This document shows positions 53,504 to 62,107 of a DNA stretch of 64,000 bases, piece by piece. The translations under genes were made by a program, and so were the position numbers. The DNA comes from Sphingomonadales bacterium (GTDB lineage: Bacteria; Pseudomonadota; Alphaproteobacteria; Sphingomonadales; Sphingomonadaceae). The notes below the pieces were generated by a model that made no database searches, was not told the DNA's origin, and worked only from the letters and a program-made list of their open reading frames with translations. The first letter of the stretch is position 1. Each line of letters starts with the position of its first letter. Where the stretch lies: assembly GCA_027488785.1 (NCBI GenBank), contig JAIYAY010000018.1, positions 62,001 to 126,000 on the forward strand. The letters run 5' to 3'.

Positions 53504-55602
53504 AACTTCGCCCTGATGGTGAAGCGGCCATTCATGGGCGCACCGGTCGATATGTTATTATTGTTATGCGCATCCGCATAATAATCGGTGTCGAACAGGT
53601 TTTCGACATTCAACTGCAATTGCAGCGCATCGCTCAGCTCATAATAAAGCGCGGCATCAACACGCGTGAACGCGGGCAGTTTTGTTGTATTGGGGACAGT
53701 ACGGATGGCGGCAAACTGGCTAGATTGGTGAATGATGCCAAGGCCAGCGGCAAATCGATCGTTAAAGTCATAGCGGTTCCACAGGCTAGCCTGATGCTTG
53801 GGAACCTGCCCCAAACGCACGCTGTCATTGCCCGCCAGAGTTGCATCCTGATAGCTGTAGCCCCCATGAACTTGCCACGATGACGTTATCTTGCCTGTGA
53901 CCGCCAACTCGGCACCTTGCGTTCGCGTCGTGCCGATATTGATGCTGGCGACAGGATTGCTGGGATCAGGCGTCGTCGCATTGCTGCGTTCCAGCTCAAA
54001 CACAGCCAGTGTCAGGTTCAGATTGGGCTGCACATCCCATTTGGCACCAAGCTCATAATTCGTGAACTTTTCCGGCGCCAGATTCTGTTGCGTCACCGTC
54101 AGCGCCAAAAACTGGTCCCCCGAACGGGGAAGGAAGGACTGGCTATAGCTGCCATATAAAGAGATATTTTCCTGCGGCTTGAAAATCAGGCCAAGGCGCG
54201 GGCTGACTTTTTCGTCCTGCCGAGCAAAGGGCCGGTCAACCGCTGGAAACAGATCCGTTCCTTCAATGTCGAAATTATCATAACGCAGACCAGCAACAAC
54301 ATCGATATGGTCGCCAAAACTGATTTGATCCTGAACATAGGCTGAGAAGAATTTTACATCGGACACGGTATCGCGGGATAATTCGCTGAAATTGACGGTT
54401 GGAAATATGGGGTTGGCGAGACTGAACGTTGTTGTGGAGAACACGCCGTTGAACCGCCGATTTGCCGATTTTTGGTCTCCATATTCGGTACCGACGAGAA
54501 TTTTATGTGTCCGCGGGCCCGTTTCCACATCCCAAACCAAATTGGCTTGCGCGATGAAATTTTTGCGTTGGGTCGGGTCACTATAAGCGGCCAAAGCAAC
54601 GGTACCATTCTGCGCAGTTGCAGCACCGTTGGGATAGACGTTCAGGTAGATTTTGTCATAGTCACCATATAATATTGTGCCGCTAAAGCTCAAATTTGAA
54701 GTTAACCCACCATCAAGCCGCAGTTTGGCGATTTGCGCCTCCAACTTGGTATAGTTAGCGCTAGGAACACCAAAAAATTGGTCGCGATAGCCTGCGATTG
54801 GTCGGTTAGGCTGACCGACGCCAGCGGCGATTGATGGAACTCCTCGGTCAGTAATACGATCGTCATTTACATATTCATAGGACAGCCCAAGCTTCCAAAT
54901 ATCATTCAGTTTGAACGCAGCATAAGGGTTCCAAGCATAACGCGCGCCGCCTACGAAATCGCGATGGCTGTCAAGATTTTCGTAAACCGCGTTGATCCGT
55001 ACAGCTGCAACATCGCTTAACGGCGCGTTTACATCTGCCGATATATCATAAGCGCCAAAGCTGTTGATGCTGGCTTGCCCTGCATAAATGACATCATCGC
55101 TCAAAGGAGATTTCTGCACGCGATTGATGATACCGCCGCCGCCACCGCGGCCAAAGATTAGGGCATAAGGCCCTTTCAGAATTTCGACCCGTTCGATGTT
55201 GTAGAGTCCGCGATAATATTGGACGTCGTCGCGTACCCCATCGATAAAGAAGTCAGCAGTGGTGTTCTGCCCGCGCAAGGTAATCTGGTCACGATTGCCC
55301 TCGCCTTGCCCCACAGTGGTACCGGGAACATAGCGCAAGATATCCCCAAGCGAATGATGTGCCTGATCATCCAACTGATCGCGGGTAACGACGTTGATCG
55401 TTTGGGGAATATCCATCAACGGCGTGTCGGTTTTTGTTGCAGTCACCGAATTGGTCGCCAGATAACCATCACTCAAGCCTGTTACGATGATCGTCCGGCT
55501 GTCATCATAGGCATCGACGTCAAACGCCTCTTCGGCAAAGGCGGGTTGCGCAAAAGCCGAAGTTGACAACAAAGTGATAATGGACGCGGACAGGCGGAGC
55601 AT
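53500..55602 (-). CDS. TonB-dependent siderophore receptor
   Basis: A 700-residue outer-membrane receptor for ferric siderophores. Signal peptide MLRLSASIITLLSTSAFAQ..AFA, then EAFDVDAYDDSRTIIVTG, and the siderophore-type plug with TPLMDIPQTINVVTRDQLDD, DILRYVPGTTVGQG, ITLRGQNTTADFFIDGVRDD and EILKGPYALIFGRGGGGG. The barrel ends GRFTIRAKF. A perfect 19-base Fur-like palindrome lies 14 bases before the ATG, and a second looser site further up, so it is very probably iron-repressed. The siderophore itself is unknown (no synthesis genes in the window). The last base pairs overlap the gamma-CA stop. Confidence 0.94.
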   Translation of the reverse strand: MLRLSASIITLLSTSAFAQPAFAEEAFDVDAYDDSRTIIVTGLSDGYLATNSVTATKTDTPLMDIPQTINVVTRDQLDDQAHHSLGDILRYVPGTTVGQGEGNRDQITLRGQNTTADFFIDGVRDDVQYYRGLYNIERVEILKGPYALIFGRGGGGGIINRVQKSPLSDDVIYAGQASINSFGAYDISADVNAPLSDVAAVRINAVYENLDSHRDFVGGARYAWNPYAAFKLNDIWKLGLSYEYVNDDRITDRGVPSIAAGVGQPNRPIAGYRDQFFGVPSANYTKLEAQIAKLRLDGGLTSNLSFSGTILYGDYDKIYLNVYPNGAATAQNGTVALAAYSDPTQRKNFIAQANLVWDVETGPRTHKILVGTEYGDQKSANRRFNGVFSTTTFSLANPIFPTVNFSELSRDTVSDVKFFSAYVQDQISFGDHIDVVAGLRYDNFDIEGTDLFPAVDRPFARQDEKVSPRLGLIFKPQENISLYGSYSQSFLPRSGDQFLALTVTQQNLAPEKFTNYELGAKWDVQPNLNLTLAVFELERSNATTPDPSNPVASINIGTTRTQGAELAVTGKITSSWQVHGGYSYQDATLAGNDSVRLGQVPKHQASLWNRYDFNDRFAAGLGIIHQSSQFAAIRTVPNTTKLPAFTRVDAALYYELSDALQLQLNVENLFDTDYYADAHNNNNISTGAPMNGRFTIRAKF

Positions 55603-55615
55603 GATTTACCTTTTT

Positions 55616-55634
55616 ATTGCGAATGACTCGCAAT
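55616..55634. promoter_or_regulatory. Fur box of the siderophore receptor
   Basis: ATTGCGA-ATGAC-TCGCAAT is a 19-base palindrome with perfect seven-base arms, the size and form of alphaproteobacterial Fur sites (TTGCgAATGAtTCGCAA type). It lies between the promoter region and the ribosome site (AAAAAGG) of the receptor gene. Confidence 0.8.
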
Positions 55635-55650
55635 TCAACTTGGCTCCACT

Positions 55651-55675
55651 ATTGCGAATCGTTATCATATGCAAT
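55651..55675. promoter_or_regulatory. Second iron-box-like palindrome
   Basis: ATTGC and GCAAT flank GAATCGTTATCATAT; the minus strand contains GATAACGATTCGC, two adjacent Fur-like half sites. It lies 16 bases beyond the first palindrome, so Fur could occupy both. Confidence 0.55.
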
Positions 55676-55760
55676 TGAAAATTGTAAAAATCATTGAATT
55701 GCTTTTGCATCTGGTCGCGGGTTTGCGGTATTGAACCCAGACCGGAGGAGTTTTTCACGT

Positions 55761-56108
55761 ATGCATGCAACAATTTGGCACAATCCAGACTGCGGAACTT
55801 CACGAAAAACCTTAGCGATCCTCCAGGAAACCGAAGGCGTTGAGGTTTCAGTCATTGAATATCGCAAACAACCCTTTACGCGGCCAAAGCTGGAACAATT
55901 GTTTCAAGATGCTGGCCTGACGCCGCGCGAAGCTTTACGCACACGTGGATCTCCTGCTGAAGAATTGGGTCTTATCGACGGTGCATCCGCCGAACGAATA
56001 TTGGACGCTATGGTCGCGCATCCAATTTTAGTAGAACGTCCCTTTGTCGAAACCGCGAAGGGTGTCCGGCTATGTCGGCCTCAGGAAAAGGTCCACGAAA
56101 TCCTGTGA
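55761..56108 (+). CDS. arsC: Arsenate reductase (glutaredoxin-coupled ArsC family)
   Basis: A 115-residue thioredoxin-fold protein. The catalytic cysteine is in WHNPDCGTSRKTLAIL, and EYRKQPFTRPKLEQLF and TRGSPAEELGL supply the arginines that hold arsenate. GERPFVETAKGVRLCRPQE corresponds to the RP-F-V region. GGAGGAG lies upstream of ATG 55761 with slightly long spacing. It might reduce arsenate to arsenite or be a YffB/Spx-like relative; no arsB or arsR is beside it. It is convergent with the FAAL gene. Confidence 0.9.
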   Translation: MHATIWHNPDCGTSRKTLAILQETEGVEVSVIEYRKQPFTRPKLEQLFQDAGLTPREALRTRGSPAEELGLIDGASAERILDAMVAHPILVERPFVETAKGVRLCRPQEKVHEIL

Positions 56109-56114
56109 GACGAC

Positions 56115-57854
56115 TTATGCCGCGATGGCATAAGGTTGTATCTCGCCCGACAAATATAGATTGCGCGCTTTGGCTCGGCTCATTTTGCCAGAGCTTGTCC
56201 GCGGCAAAGTGCGTGGCGGGACCAATTCGACAACGCAGTTCATGCCCGTGACCGAACGAACCTTGTCACGGATCTGTTCACGCAGCTTGGCCCGTTCCAC
56301 CTCGTCGGTTGTGCGGCATTGCACGAGCACGGCGGGCGTTTCTTCGCCGCCGGGTGTCGTCACGGCAAAAGCAGCAATGTCCCCGGCCTTGAAGCCCGGC
56401 AATTGCTCCACAGCCCATTCAATATCCTGAGGCCAATGGTTTTTGCCATTGATGATGATCATGTCCTTGGCACGGCCAACGATGTAGATATAGCCATTCG
56501 ACAGATAACCCATATCGCCGGTGTCGAGCCATCCATCCACAAGACAAGCATCGGTAGATTCCTTGTCGCGGAAATATTCCTTCATCAAAGACGGTCCCGT
56601 GCACCACACTTTGCCAATTATCTTATCTGCAACGGCTGCATTGTTCTCATCGCGAATCTCAATGGTCATGTCTTTGACTGCACGGCCACAATTGACGATT
56701 GCGCGATACCGGACCGGGCGGTCCGGGGCGCCGGGGTGGCCCGTCAGTTCGGTCTCTTCAACCAACTCAACCTGAATGCCTTCACCCGGCGGCATGATGG
56801 ACACCGCGAGCGTGGTTTCGGCAAGGCCATAGCTTGGCAAGAACGCCGACGCCTTGAACCCGGCATCACCAAAGGCATCCACAAATGCCTGCATCACGTC
56901 AGGCCGGATCATATCCGCACCATTGCCCGCAAGCCGCCACTTAGATAAGTCAAAGCGATCGTTCACATGGCTCTGGCTTGAAATCCGCCGCGCGCAAATG
57001 TCATAGCCGAAGGTTGGTGAGTAACTAATCACTGTGCCGTCGGCAGCGCTAATGACATCCAACCATGCCAGCGGCCGACGCGCAAAATCTTCCGTTTTCA
57101 TATAATCGGTCGACACTTGGTTCGCCACTGGCGACAGAAAGCAACCCACGAGACCCATATCATGATACCAGGGCAACCAAGACACGCAGCGGTCATTTTC
57201 GGTCACTTCCATACCATGTGAGTGCGCCGACAGATTGTTCAACAGCGCCTTATGCGTCACCGCGACGCCATGCGGGAAACGGGTCGATCCGCTCGAATAT
57301 TGCAGATAACAAACCTCATCCGTGTCCGCCGATGGCAGTTCGGTTTTCGATGCGGTCCGCTCGCTGAAGCTTTCCCAATCCAAGCCTTCGACATCACAAG
57401 CCCGCGCTGCATCATTGGCCATATCGGCCAGTTCGGCCGGGAAAAGCAATATTTTGGGGTCACAACTTTTCAACTGCACCGACAGCTGGTCGACATAGCT
57501 TTCTTTGCCGCCGAACGAAGTCGGTAGCGGCAATGGGACGGGCCATGCGCCCGCATAAACGCAGCCAAAAAACAACGCAGCAAAATCTGTCCCTGTTTCT
57601 GCGACCAAGGCAACGCGGTCATCCTTAGTTATGCCATGGCTGATCAACCGATACGCCATTTTCAGCGCGTCTTCGCGCAATTCGCTGTAAGGATAAGGCC
57701 GCGCCAACTGGCCACGCATATCGTGGAAGTTCAATCCGCGTCGACCCAAAGCGGCGTAATCGAGCGCCTCACCAAGCGTTGCAAAGTCGGAGAAACGACG
57801 TTGCAAGCTGTCCTGTGTTGGCGTGGATGCGAGTGCGCTCATAATCATTCCCAT
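56115..57854 (-). CDS. Fatty acyl-AMP ligase (FAAL)
   Basis: A 579-residue adenylate-forming enzyme that activates fatty acids as acyl-AMP, normally for transfer to acyl carrier proteins of polyketide or lipopeptide synthesis. Motifs: CYLQYSSGSTRFPHGVAVTH (phosphate loop; the usual Lys/Ala position is His), VSWLPWYHDMGLVGCFLSPV, SYGLAETTLAVS, WLDTGDMGYLSNGYIYIVGR and LPRTSSGKMSRAKARNLYLSG with the last catalytic lysine. The FAAL-type insertion at 340-400 is visible (YRAIVNCGRAVKDMTIEI). There is no carrier protein or PKS next to it, so the acceptor is unknown. Start at either of three Met codons near 57854. Confidence 0.92.
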   Translation of the reverse strand: MGMIMSALASTPTQDSLQRRFSDFATLGEALDYAALGRRGLNFHDMRGQLARPYPYSELREDALKMAYRLISHGITKDDRVALVAETGTDFAALFFGCVYAGAWPVPLPLPTSFGGKESYVDQLSVQLKSCDPKILLFPAELADMANDAARACDVEGLDWESFSERTASKTELPSADTDEVCYLQYSSGSTRFPHGVAVTHKALLNNLSAHSHGMEVTENDRCVSWLPWYHDMGLVGCFLSPVANQVSTDYMKTEDFARRPLAWLDVISAADGTVISYSPTFGYDICARRISSQSHVNDRFDLSKWRLAGNGADMIRPDVMQAFVDAFGDAGFKASAFLPSYGLAETTLAVSIMPPGEGIQVELVEETELTGHPGAPDRPVRYRAIVNCGRAVKDMTIEIRDENNAAVADKIIGKVWCTGPSLMKEYFRDKESTDACLVDGWLDTGDMGYLSNGYIYIVGRAKDMIIINGKNHWPQDIEWAVEQLPGFKAGDIAAFAVTTPGGEETPAVLVQCRTTDEVERAKLREQIRDKVRSVTGMNCVVELVPPRTLPRTSSGKMSRAKARNLYLSGEIQPYAIAA

Positions 57855-57952
57855 GTTGTGATTGGGCAGCGGCCCGTTTCACATTTAATAATCATTGCCC
57901 TTAGCCGAGGATAGCAGTTCAAATTTCGGCCCGACTGTGGCAAGAATAGGGC

Positions 57953-58486
57953 GTGAACCAACCCAGCCCTGTCAAAAAGCCCGCTCCACCGTTGAATGCG
58001 GAAAGCCTGCGTCAATTGGCGCTGTATTATGTCGGTAAATATGCCACCACGCAGTCAAAATTAGCGGGCTATTTGAAGCGTAAAATACGCGAACGAGGCT
58101 GGAACGATGAACGCTCCGCCGACATTGGCGGATTGACTGAACAATTCACGTCATTGGGCTATATCAACGACGCCCAATTTGCCGAGGCCCGCAGCCGCTC
58201 CTTTGTTCGGCGTGGCTTTGGAGGGCGGCGCCTGAACGAAGATTTGCGCGCCAGCGGCATTGGTGACGCCGATGCCATCAATGCCAAAGCGCATATGGAA
58301 GAAAGCATATTTACGGCTGCCGAAAACTTCGCCAGACGAAAACGGCTCGGTCCCTTTGCGCAGGAAGCGGCACCTCCGGAAAAAAGGCATAAGCAGCTAA
58401 ACGCCTTCCTGCGGGCTGGACATAGTTTTGAATTGGCGAAACGGTTTGTCTATGCCGAACCCGGCGATGAAATTAGCGAAGATTAA
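57953..58486 (+). CDS. recX: Regulatory protein RecX
   Basis: RecX binds RecA filaments and limits their activity. The 177-residue protein is three-helix-repeat rich: LALYYVGKYATTQSKLAGYLKRKI, LGYINDAQFAEARSRSFVRRG and the C-terminal KQLNAFLRAGHSFELAKRFV, with the family motif GYINDAQFA and a basic RRGFGGRRL. The start is a GTG at 57953. RecA is not in the window. The stop directly abuts the stop of rsh, so the two converge with no space between. Confidence 0.88.
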   Translation: MNQPSPVKKPAPPLNAESLRQLALYYVGKYATTQSKLAGYLKRKIRERGWNDERSADIGGLTEQFTSLGYINDAQFAEARSRSFVRRGFGGRRLNEDLRASGIGDADAINAKAHMEESIFTAAENFARRKRLGPFAQEAAPPEKRHKQLNAFLRAGHSFELAKRFVYAEPGDEISED

Positions 58487-60580
58487 TCAGTCGTACACAC
58501 GATCCGCGGTGGCCACCGCCTCTGACGCCCGAAGTGCCGAAATGATGCGCATCAAGTGTTGCAAATCATGGACTTCCAAATCGACCTCAAAAGTATGGAA
58601 TTCAACATCGCGCGCGGTCATCCGCAGGTGGATGATATTGGCTTTGTGATAGCCGAATATCCCAGCAATCTCGCCCAATGTGCCGGGCCTATTGTGGATG
58701 ATGACTCGTAACCGCGCCGAGGCGCCATCGCTGCCCTGCCCCCAGCTCAAATCAACCCAGTCGGCGTCTGTCCCATTGGCCAACCGGTCGCATTCAATCG
58801 TATGCACCTCGACCGGCTGTCCCGCCAACCGCAGGCCGACAATCCGGTCACCGGGAATAGGGTGGCAGCATTCGCCAAGATGATACCCCACGCCTGGGGT
58901 CAAGCCACGGATAGAGATCGCGCTTTCCTGGCCGGGAAAATCGATATTTATGCCATCTGCGTCGAAACCGGGGACCAGTGCTTCCATCACCGTGCGGTCG
59001 TTGATTTTGCCTAAGCCAATGCGATGCATCAGCTCTTCCTCATTCTCCAGCTTTAGCCGATTGACCGCTGCCGTCAGGGCCTTTTTGCCGATCTTGCCCG
59101 GCATACGCGCGGCGATTTCTTCATACAGCTTGCGACCAATCACGACCAGCTCATCACGTTCCCGGTGTCGGACATGGCGACGGATCGCGGCGCGCGCCTT
59201 TCCAGTAGTCACAAAATTCATCCACGTCTGCTGGGGTTCTTGCGCCTTGGATTTCAGGATTTCGACCATGTCACCATTGTGCAATTGCGTGCGCAACGGC
59301 ACATGGCGGCCATTGACCTTGCCACCCACCGTTTTGTCTCCAAGGTCGGTGTGCACAGCATAAGCGAAATCCACGACCGTTGAACCCTTCGGCAACTGGT
59401 GCAGCGCGCCTTTTGGCGTGAAGGCGAAAATGCGATCCTGATACATTGCCATCCGCGTGTTTTCGAGAATGTCTTCAGCGTCTTGGCTGGTCTCGAGTAT
59501 CTCAATCAGATCGCGCAGCCAGCCCGCCTGCCCATCGGGCTTGTCGGCCTGTTTATAGGCCCAATGTGCAGCAAAACCATGTTCTGAGTTGCGGTGCATC
59601 TCAGCGCTTCTGATCTGCACTTCTACCCGCATATTTTTGGCAAACATAATCGTCGTATGGATCGATTTATATCCGTTGCGCTTGGGTGTGGAGATAAAAT
59701 CTTTAAATCGTCCGGGCACCATCTGCCAACGCCGATGCAGGACGCCCAAGGCGCGGTAGCAATCTTCCGTCGTTTCGGTAATCACGCGAAAGGCATTGAT
59801 GTCGGTTAGTTGTTCAAACGCGACATGGCGTTCCTGCATCTTTTTCCAGATCGAATAGGGGTGTTTTTCACGGCCCGAAATTTTAATTTTCAGGCCCGCC
59901 TGTTCCATTTCCCATGCGATGGTCTGGTTGATCTGGTCAATTTCGACGTCCGCCTTCTCGCGGATTTGTTTCAAGCGGCCAGTTATCGTCTCATAAGCCT
60001 CAGGCTCCAATTGTTCAAACGCGAGCAACTGCATCTCACGCATATATTCATACATACCAATCCGCTCGGCCAGCGGGGCATAAATATCCATCGTTTCCTT
60101 CGCGATACGGCGTCGCTTTTCGGGGCTTTTGATGAAATGTAGCGTCCGCATATTGTGCAGTCGGTCGGCCAGTTTGACCAATAGCACGCGGATATCATCG
60201 GAGATTGCGAGTAAGAATTTACGCAGATTTTCAGCCGCCCGCTCATCTTCGGTTTGCGCTTCAATCTTTGACAGTTTGGTAACGCCATCGACCAAACGCG
60301 CAACCTCGGGACCAAAGCGCTTTTCAACATCTTCGATAGAGGTCAGCGTGTCCTCCACAGTGTCGTGCAGCAACGCGGTGATGATTGTGTCCTCATCCAT
60401 TTTGAGGTCAGTCATCAACCCAGCAACCTCTACGGGGTGGCTGAAATAGGGGTCACCCGATGCCCGCTTCTGCGTGCCGTGCATTTGCACCGTAAACACA
60501 TAGGCTCGGTTCAGCCGGTCTTCATCGACGTCAGGTGTGTATGCTCGCACCCGCTCAACCAATTCATATTGCCGCATCAT
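58487..60580 (-). CDS. rsh: Bifunctional (p)ppGpp synthetase/hydrolase Rsh
   Basis: A 697-residue alarmone enzyme that makes and degrades (p)ppGpp in the stringent response. The N-terminal HD hydrolase domain has HPVEVAGLMTDL and ITALLHDTVEDT with the metal ligands; the synthetase has RFKDFISTPKRNGYKSIHT and EVQIRSAEMHRNSEHGFAAHW; the TGS domain begins IFAFTPKGALHQLPKGSTV; a helical and an ACT domain (RVIIHNRPGTLGEIAGIFG) close it. Alphaproteobacteria typically have one such Rsh. All motifs are intact, so both activities are likely. A small open frame overlaps its start. Confidence 0.96.
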   Translation of the reverse strand: MMRQYELVERVRAYTPDVDEDRLNRAYVFTVQMHGTQKRASGDPYFSHPVEVAGLMTDLKMDEDTIITALLHDTVEDTLTSIEDVEKRFGPEVARLVDGVTKLSKIEAQTEDERAAENLRKFLLAISDDIRVLLVKLADRLHNMRTLHFIKSPEKRRRIAKETMDIYAPLAERIGMYEYMREMQLLAFEQLEPEAYETITGRLKQIREKADVEIDQINQTIAWEMEQAGLKIKISGREKHPYSIWKKMQERHVAFEQLTDINAFRVITETTEDCYRALGVLHRRWQMVPGRFKDFISTPKRNGYKSIHTTIMFAKNMRVEVQIRSAEMHRNSEHGFAAHWAYKQADKPDGQAGWLRDLIEILETSQDAEDILENTRMAMYQDRIFAFTPKGALHQLPKGSTVVDFAYAVHTDLGDKTVGGKVNGRHVPLRTQLHNGDMVEILKSKAQEPQQTWMNFVTTGKARAAIRRHVRHRERDELVVIGRKLYEEIAARMPGKIGKKALTAAVNRLKLENEEELMHRIGLGKINDRTVMEALVPGFDADGINIDFPGQESAISIRGLTPGVGYHLGECCHPIPGDRIVGLRLAGQPVEVHTIECDRLANGTDADWVDLSWGQGSDGASARLRVIIHNRPGTLGEIAGIFGYHKANIIHLRMTARDVEFHTFEVDLEVHDLQHLMRIISALRASEAVATADRVYD

Positions 60581-60699
60581 CCTTCCAACTTGGGTCTTTT
60601 ACGTTGCGATGCAACAGGAAAATCATCCTCAACGCGTTCAACCAGACCTAAATCCAGCAAAAACTGATCACATGTAGGTAAACGACAATAAACGGCCAT
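60577..60699 (-). CDS. Possible 40-residue protein overlapping the rsh start
   Basis: An open frame of 40 residues, MAVYCRLPTCDQFLLDLGLV to RPKLEG, whose stop overlaps the ATGATG start of rsh, the arrangement of coupled genes. No clear binding site precedes the ATG, and the frame could continue upstream to a TTG near the CC_3452 terminator. In many relatives rpoZ lies here; this is not rpoZ. It may be a leader peptide, a small protein or chance. Confidence 0.33.
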   Translation of the reverse strand: MAVYCRLPTCDQFLLDLGLVERVEDDFPVASQRKRPKLEG

Positions 60700-60712
60700 C
60701 CAGTAGCGCAAC

Positions 60713-60746
60713 AAAAATGCGCCGAAGGGTAGGCCCCTTCGGCGCA
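60713..60746 (-). terminator. Terminator of the CC_3452-type gene
   Basis: TGCGCCGAAGGG and CCCTTCGGCGCA form a perfect 12-base stem with a five-base loop; the minus strand continues with TTTTTG. It lies about 85 bases after the 60830-61189 gene. Confidence 0.9.
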
Positions 60747-60829
60747 GTTTGCATTCGGCTCCTAGAGCTGCACAAACATGCAGCGAGGGGGTAAGGAGGA
60801 GAGCGGAACCGAAAAACTTTGGCGCTGGC

Positions 60830-61189
60830 TTAGTTTCTGGCGATGGCCTTTACTTTGTCGCCATTGCATACCGCAACTTCTTCAGCCGTGAACACACGCT
60901 CACCGGCAGTAAAGGCAGTAACTGCGCCGAATTCACGCATTATGCTGATACACATATTCTTTGGCGCGGTCGACGCCATCTGCGCGCGGCAACTCGAGCC
61001 CTCACACTTTACATATACGCTGCGCAACAGCTTTGGCTTGGCAGTGGTCGGCTGCGCCAGCTCAGCTTTGTAATAGCTATTATTGGTGGCGGCATGGGCC
61101 TGCGGCGCTACGAACAAAAGAGTTGCGCTCAAAACACTGGCAGCAGCAAGGATGCCCATGCGGGCGGAGATTTGGGAGAGAGTCATCAT
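60830..61189 (-). CDS. CC_3452 family exported protein
   Basis: A 119-residue periplasmic protein: signal peptide MGILAAASVLSATLLFVAPQAHAA, then NNSYYKAELAQP, VKCEGSSCRAQM, NMCISIMREFGAVTAF and VAVCNGDKVKAIARN. The YY.AEL start and four cysteines (C-x5-C, C, CN) agree with the sphingomonad/Caulobacter CC_3452 family, whose role is unknown. Two adjacent ATGs open the frame. Single gene with a strong terminator. Confidence 0.82.
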   Translation of the reverse strand: MMTLSQISARMGILAAASVLSATLLFVAPQAHAATNNSYYKAELAQPTTAKPKLLRSVYVKCEGSSCRAQMASTAPKNMCISIMREFGAVTAFTAGERVFTAEEVAVCNGDKVKAIARN

Positions 61190-61284
61190 GTATTCCTTTC
61201 GCTTTGCTAAAAATCAAATTGCCGACTGAACCTCTTGGCCCTCGTCAACAGTTTGCGCTTCTGATAAATCAGTTGCGAATCAAG

Positions 61285-61300
61285 ACTTATTATTATAAGT
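61285..61300. promoter_or_regulatory. Candidate operator of the HxlR regulator
   Basis: ACTTAT-TATT-ATAAGT is a perfect palindrome in an AT-rich stretch, enclosed by a wider AGTTGC/GCAACT pair (about 61271-61313). It lies about 80 bases before the HxlR gene and 95 bases from the CC_3452 start on the other side, so it could serve either. Confidence 0.45.
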
Positions 61301-61379
61301 TTCTTTTTGCAACTTAAATTTTCAATTTGGGTTGATTATTAGAAACAAGGGTCGCAATCTGCGGTCGAAGGGAAGTGAG

Positions 61380-61895
61380 ATGGGTGAATTGCGAGAACCT
61401 TTGCAACAGCTCGCAGAATGCGGCCTACCCACGGCGTTGGAGGCGATGGGTGAACGCTGGTCCTTCATGATTTTGCGCGCAGCTTTTAATGGCGTTCGGC
61501 ATTTTGAGGAGTTTCTCTCCGAAATCAGCATTGCGCGAAACATATTAGCCAACCGCCTGACACGCTTGACCGAAAGCGGAATATTACACCGCACCCCTTG
61601 CCCCGACGATCGGCGGAAAGTCGAATATCGCCTGACGGAAAAGGGGCTCGACCTACTGCCGGCCATGATCGCTTTACGCCAATGGGGCGAAAAATGGGGC
61701 ACAGGTGTTTTGTCTAATCCGGTATTGGTCGATGACCGTGACCGCCAACCTATCCTACCCGTCACCATCCGCAGCCATGATGAACGGGTTCTTGGCCACA
61801 TGGACCTAAGCTGGATGAACACGGCGGATATAACGCCGATCAGTTCCGACACAGATGAAGTGGATAACCGCGTCAGGAAATTGAGCGCGATTTAA
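61380..61895 (+). CDS. HxlR family transcriptional regulator
   Basis: A 171-residue winged-helix protein. LPTALEAMGERWSFMILRAAFNGVRHFEEF and ISIARNILANRLTRLTESGIL form the helix-turn-helix, with DDRRKVEYRLTEKGLDLLPAM the wing. HxlR proteins often respond to aldehydes or redox stress through a cysteine; here the single candidate is in HRTPCPDDRR, a position near the wing (ACGLP Cys at the N-terminus is another). It starts best at ATG 61380 behind GGGAAG. It probably controls itself and perhaps the divergent CC_3452 gene. Confidence 0.9.
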   Translation: MGELREPLQQLAECGLPTALEAMGERWSFMILRAAFNGVRHFEEFLSEISIARNILANRLTRLTESGILHRTPCPDDRRKVEYRLTEKGLDLLPAMIALRQWGEKWGTGVLSNPVLVDDRDRQPILPVTIRSHDERVLGHMDLSWMNTADITPISSDTDEVDNRVRKLSAI

Positions 61896-62107
61896 CCTGC
61901 TAAATGGGCATGATTTAAAGCTGCCATTGAATTTTTATTGCGAATCTGTTACACTCCGTGACGAAAGACCAAAAATGGTCGATGACTGCGCGTCCAATCC
62001 AGGTAGCGACAGGTTCATGACGTAAGGGATGAACGTAAAAAGTCTGATGGGTGACAATCTTTCACCTGAACAAGCTGTTTCTCCCGAATAATCAGAAAGG
62101 TCGTAAT

